DNA from: Planctomycetota bacterium
Lineage (GTDB): Bacteria > Planctomycetota > Phycisphaerae > UBA1845 > UTPLA1
Reading direction: 5' to 3'
DNA: 64,000 nucleotides
NCBI GenBank assembly: GCA_016712275.1
Contig: JADJRI010000016.1
Location: 13,442-77,441, forward strand
The notes under the pieces: model-generated
Seen by the model: the letters and a program-made list of their open reading frames with translations, nothing else
Told to the model about the DNA's origin: nothing
The model's database searches: none
Part shown: piece by piece, positions 62,168 to 64,000 of the stretch
Numbering within the stretch: the stretch's first letter is position 1
Layout of the letters: every line of letters begins with the position of its first letter
Made by a program: the position numbers and the translations under genes

Positions 62168-63439
62168 ATGAATCGGCGAATTCGCCAACAACTCATTCGA
62201 TCGGCGCTCGGCGGCACGATGGTGGCACTTGCGATTGTCGCCGCGTTTCAGTCGCCCGCATCGGCCAGCAACGGCGTCGAACTGAACGGCGTGAGCCTGC
62301 AGGCGCGGTCGCGCGGCGGCGCCGACGTGGCGGTGGGCGACTCGGCACTGTCGCAAATCGACAATCCCGCAGCGCTGTCGCTCGCCCCGCGCCGGCGAGA
62401 CTTCATTGCCTTCACCAATCAGACCGTGTTTCCCACCGTCGACTGGCGCGGACCGCTGGACAGTTCGCGAAGCGATCGACGAATTATTCCGCTTGCCGAT
62501 TTCGGCTATGCAAACTCCGACGATGATCGATGGTCGTGGGGCGTTGCCTTCCATTCCCGATGCGGCCTGGCAACGCAGTACAACTACCGACCGCTGCTGA
62601 TGCCGTGGCGGGAAGTGCGCGCCGGAACCGACGCGAAGAACGTCAACTTCAGTTTCAATGCCGCATACAAAGTGACGGATCAATTCTCGATCGGCGCTGG
62701 AATCCGCGCCGAGGTTGTAACCGCTGAATTTCGCAAACCGCTGGCCATCGCCGACATCAAATTCGGCCGCGGTTACGCCTATGGAATCGGTTTCGACCTG
62801 GGAGCGCACTACCGGCCGACCGACAAGCTGAGCTTCGGCATCGCCTACCGCTCGCCGACCTGGGCGACCGACCTCGCCGGCGGCGCGGCCACGGCTTCGA
62901 TCATGGGGCTGCCGTCGATTCGCCTCGGCGATGCCAACATCGACCAAATCCGGCTGCCACAAAGGGTCTCCATCGGCGCGGCGTATGATCTCACTTCATG
63001 GTGCAAACTGGTCGCCGAAGCGCCTTGGATCACCTATCGCAACAGCACCTGGCGTAATCTCGTCGTCGCAACCGATGTGCCGCTCGACTGGCGCGTGCAA
63101 ATGCCGCTGGGCTATGCGGACCAGTATGTCTTTATCATCGGCGCCGATCTCAAGCTGGACGAAAACTGGACGCTCGGCGTGGGCTATAACCACGGAACCA
63201 ACCCCATTCGCAGAACGCATCTGAACCCCGTCGGGTCAGTGCTCAATCGGGATGACATTAGCGTTGGAATTCGATATTCACGGGAGAACTGGTGGGTCGG
63301 CGCGGGCTACATCATCGGTCTCCCGCAGCGCATGAGCGGCAGCGGATGGAGCAAAATCCCGCTGGGAATTGACTATGCCCATTCTGAAATCCGACAGATG
63401 CAGCAAAGCCTGATCGCGGGGTTTGGCATCAGTTGGTGA
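62168..63439 (+). CDS. FadL/OmpP1-type outer-membrane transport protein
   Basis: A 423-aa beta-barrel protein, frame intact. Signal peptide MNRRIRQQLIRSALGGTMVALAIVAAFQSPASA, then the family's N-terminal hatch (NGVELNGVSLQARSRGGADVAVGDSALSQIDNPAAL) with its NPA motif, and strands such as WSWGVAFHSRCGLATQYNYRP, KLSFGIAYRSPTWATDL and SLIAGFGISW, ending in an aromatic residue as outer-membrane barrels do. FadL proteins take up hydrophobic compounds. ATG 62168 is chosen over 62114 for the signal peptide. It is 98 bases downstream of the MFS frame's end. Confidence 0.88.
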   Translation: MNRRIRQQLIRSALGGTMVALAIVAAFQSPASASNGVELNGVSLQARSRGGADVAVGDSALSQIDNPAALSLAPRRRDFIAFTNQTVFPTVDWRGPLDSSRSDRRIIPLADFGYANSDDDRWSWGVAFHSRCGLATQYNYRPLLMPWREVRAGTDAKNVNFSFNAAYKVTDQFSIGAGIRAEVVTAEFRKPLAIADIKFGRGYAYGIGFDLGAHYRPTDKLSFGIAYRSPTWATDLAGGAATASIMGLPSIRLGDANIDQIRLPQRVSIGAAYDLTSWCKLVAEAPWITYRNSTWRNLVVATDVPLDWRVQMPLGYADQYVFIIGADLKLDENWTLGVGYNHGTNPIRRTHLNPVGSVLNRDDISVGIRYSRENWWVGAGYIIGLPQRMSGSGWSKIPLGIDYAHSEIRQMQQSLIAGFGISW

Positions 63440-63451
63440 TGGACTTGGAAT

Positions 63452-64000
63452 ATGAACGACCGCGTTAAACACGGATTTTACATCGGCCATCGTCTTGGAC
63501 GGATATCCGAATACTTCATTTCGGAACAAATCCGCGGCAGCGATCCCGATACGCTGCGCCGCGCGCGCACGGTCACCCACTTTTCACTGGCCCTCATCAC
63601 GGCAGGCATCTTCTACTCGATCGTGTATGTTGGAATGGGGTTGATCGAGTCGGCCATTCAAGTCACTCTTGCGTCCTCCATCGCGCTCATCAACATCCGC
63701 GTGTTGCGCCGAACCAGCAATCTGAAGCTTGCCGCCACAGTCCTGGCCCTCGTTTTGTTCTGGATACTGACGGAATTGGCCCTCCATCAGGGTGGTGAGA
63801 CGTCGCCATCGCTGTATTGGTATGCATTGATGCCCGTTTTGGCGACGCTGCTTTCCGGCCGTCGCGCCGGACTGATCTGGACCGTCGTCACGATTCTTGC
63901 ACACTGCGTCTTCGTACTCGGCAGGGATTTTGGAATTCAGTATGAGCAGGTGCTTCCCGAATCCAGTCAACGCTTCTGGCGATTTCTCGTGCTGGTCGGG
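63452..64000 (+). CDS. Membrane sensor protein, N-terminal part (cut by window end)
   Basis: The ATG at 63452 opens a frame that runs through the end of the window (183 codons, no stop). After about 48 cytoplasmic residues come five to six membrane helices (FSLALITAGIFYSIVYVGMGL; LAATVLALVLFWILTELALHQGG; WYALMPVLATLLSGRRAGLIWTVVTILAHCVFVL). The layout is that of 5-6-helix sensor inputs found before histidine kinases or diguanylate cyclases; the output domain is outside the window. It follows the FadL-like gene by 12 bases and is probably cotranscribed. Confidence 0.75.
   Translation, partial: MNDRVKHGFYIGHRLGRISEYFISEQIRGSDPDTLRRARTVTHFSLALITAGIFYSIVYVGMGLIESAIQVTLASSIALINIRVLRRTSNLKLAATVLALVLFWILTELALHQGGETSPSLYWYALMPVLATLLSGRRAGLIWTVVTILAHCVFVLGRDFGIQYEQVLPESSQRFWRFLVLVG

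Overview
The window looks like a chromosomal segment of a Gram-negative planctomycete, probably from the Phycisphaerae side of Planctomycetota. This rests on gene content, because no rRNA is present. The pointers are two PEP-CTERM proteins, a MoxR/DUF58/BatA/VWA cluster with a prenyltransferase-repeat protein and a giant PQQ-repeat protein, an anti-sigma protein fused to a DUF1559-like pilin region, GreA with a very long N-terminal extension (as in chlamydiae), an archaeal-type class I aldolase, and a FadL-type outer-membrane protein. I saw no rRNA, tRNA, CRISPR array or phage.

Layout. 1-3.6 kb (+): housekeeping run secG, yicC, gmk, rpoZ, coaC, coaB, possibly after the end of tpiA. 3.6-7 kb (+): a PEP-CTERM protein and an exported TPR protein. 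7-9.3 kb (-): ECF sigma factor, anti-sigma/DUF1559 fusion and macrodomain operon. 9.6-11.1 kb (+): GAF sigma-54 activator. 11.1-14.5 kb (-): ABC exporter operon with a membrane-anchored partner. 14.8-17.3 kb: small genes (LigD-type phosphoesterase, TPR lipoprotein, AMMECR1). 17.5-40.9 kb (-): one tightly packed run of 13 envelope genes. From its 5' end these are a PQQ-repeat giant, a prenyltransferase-repeat protein, MoxR, DUF58, BatA-like, VWA/glutamine-amidotransferase-like, two large membrane or coiled-coil proteins, a helical-repeat protein, an NPCBM-like protein and three HtrA-like proteins. 41-44.7 kb (+): a membrane protein and ComEC. 44.7-47.1 kb: a damaged OPA-type transporter and a second PEP-CTERM gene. 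47.1-52.7 kb (-): nuoCBA, greA, and a zinc-ribbon/TM pair. 52.9-56.5 kb (+): a pseudopilin, then pgk, a phosphoglycerate-mutase-like gene and class I aldolase. 56.8-60.3 kb: a basic low-complexity protein, glyA and an ISAzo13-like element. 60.5-64 kb (+): an MFS exporter, a FadL-like protein and the start of a membrane sensor.

Major caution: at least 30 open reading frames are broken by single frameshifts, many at short homopolymers, including genes essential in most bacteria (pgk, gmk-linked coaB/coaC, greA). The most economical reading is uncorrected indel error in the assembly, not mass pseudogenisation. I therefore annotate such genes as one CDS spanning both frames and state where the frame breaks. 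The OPA transporter differs because it also lacks an internal block.

Functional picture: the long operon suggests an envelope system in which a MoxR ATPase works with three VWA-type proteins and a set of periplasmic PDZ/protease-like proteins, two of which have lost the catalytic triad. The two PEP-CTERM genes share a promoter-like box with a conserved spacer, suggesting common control.
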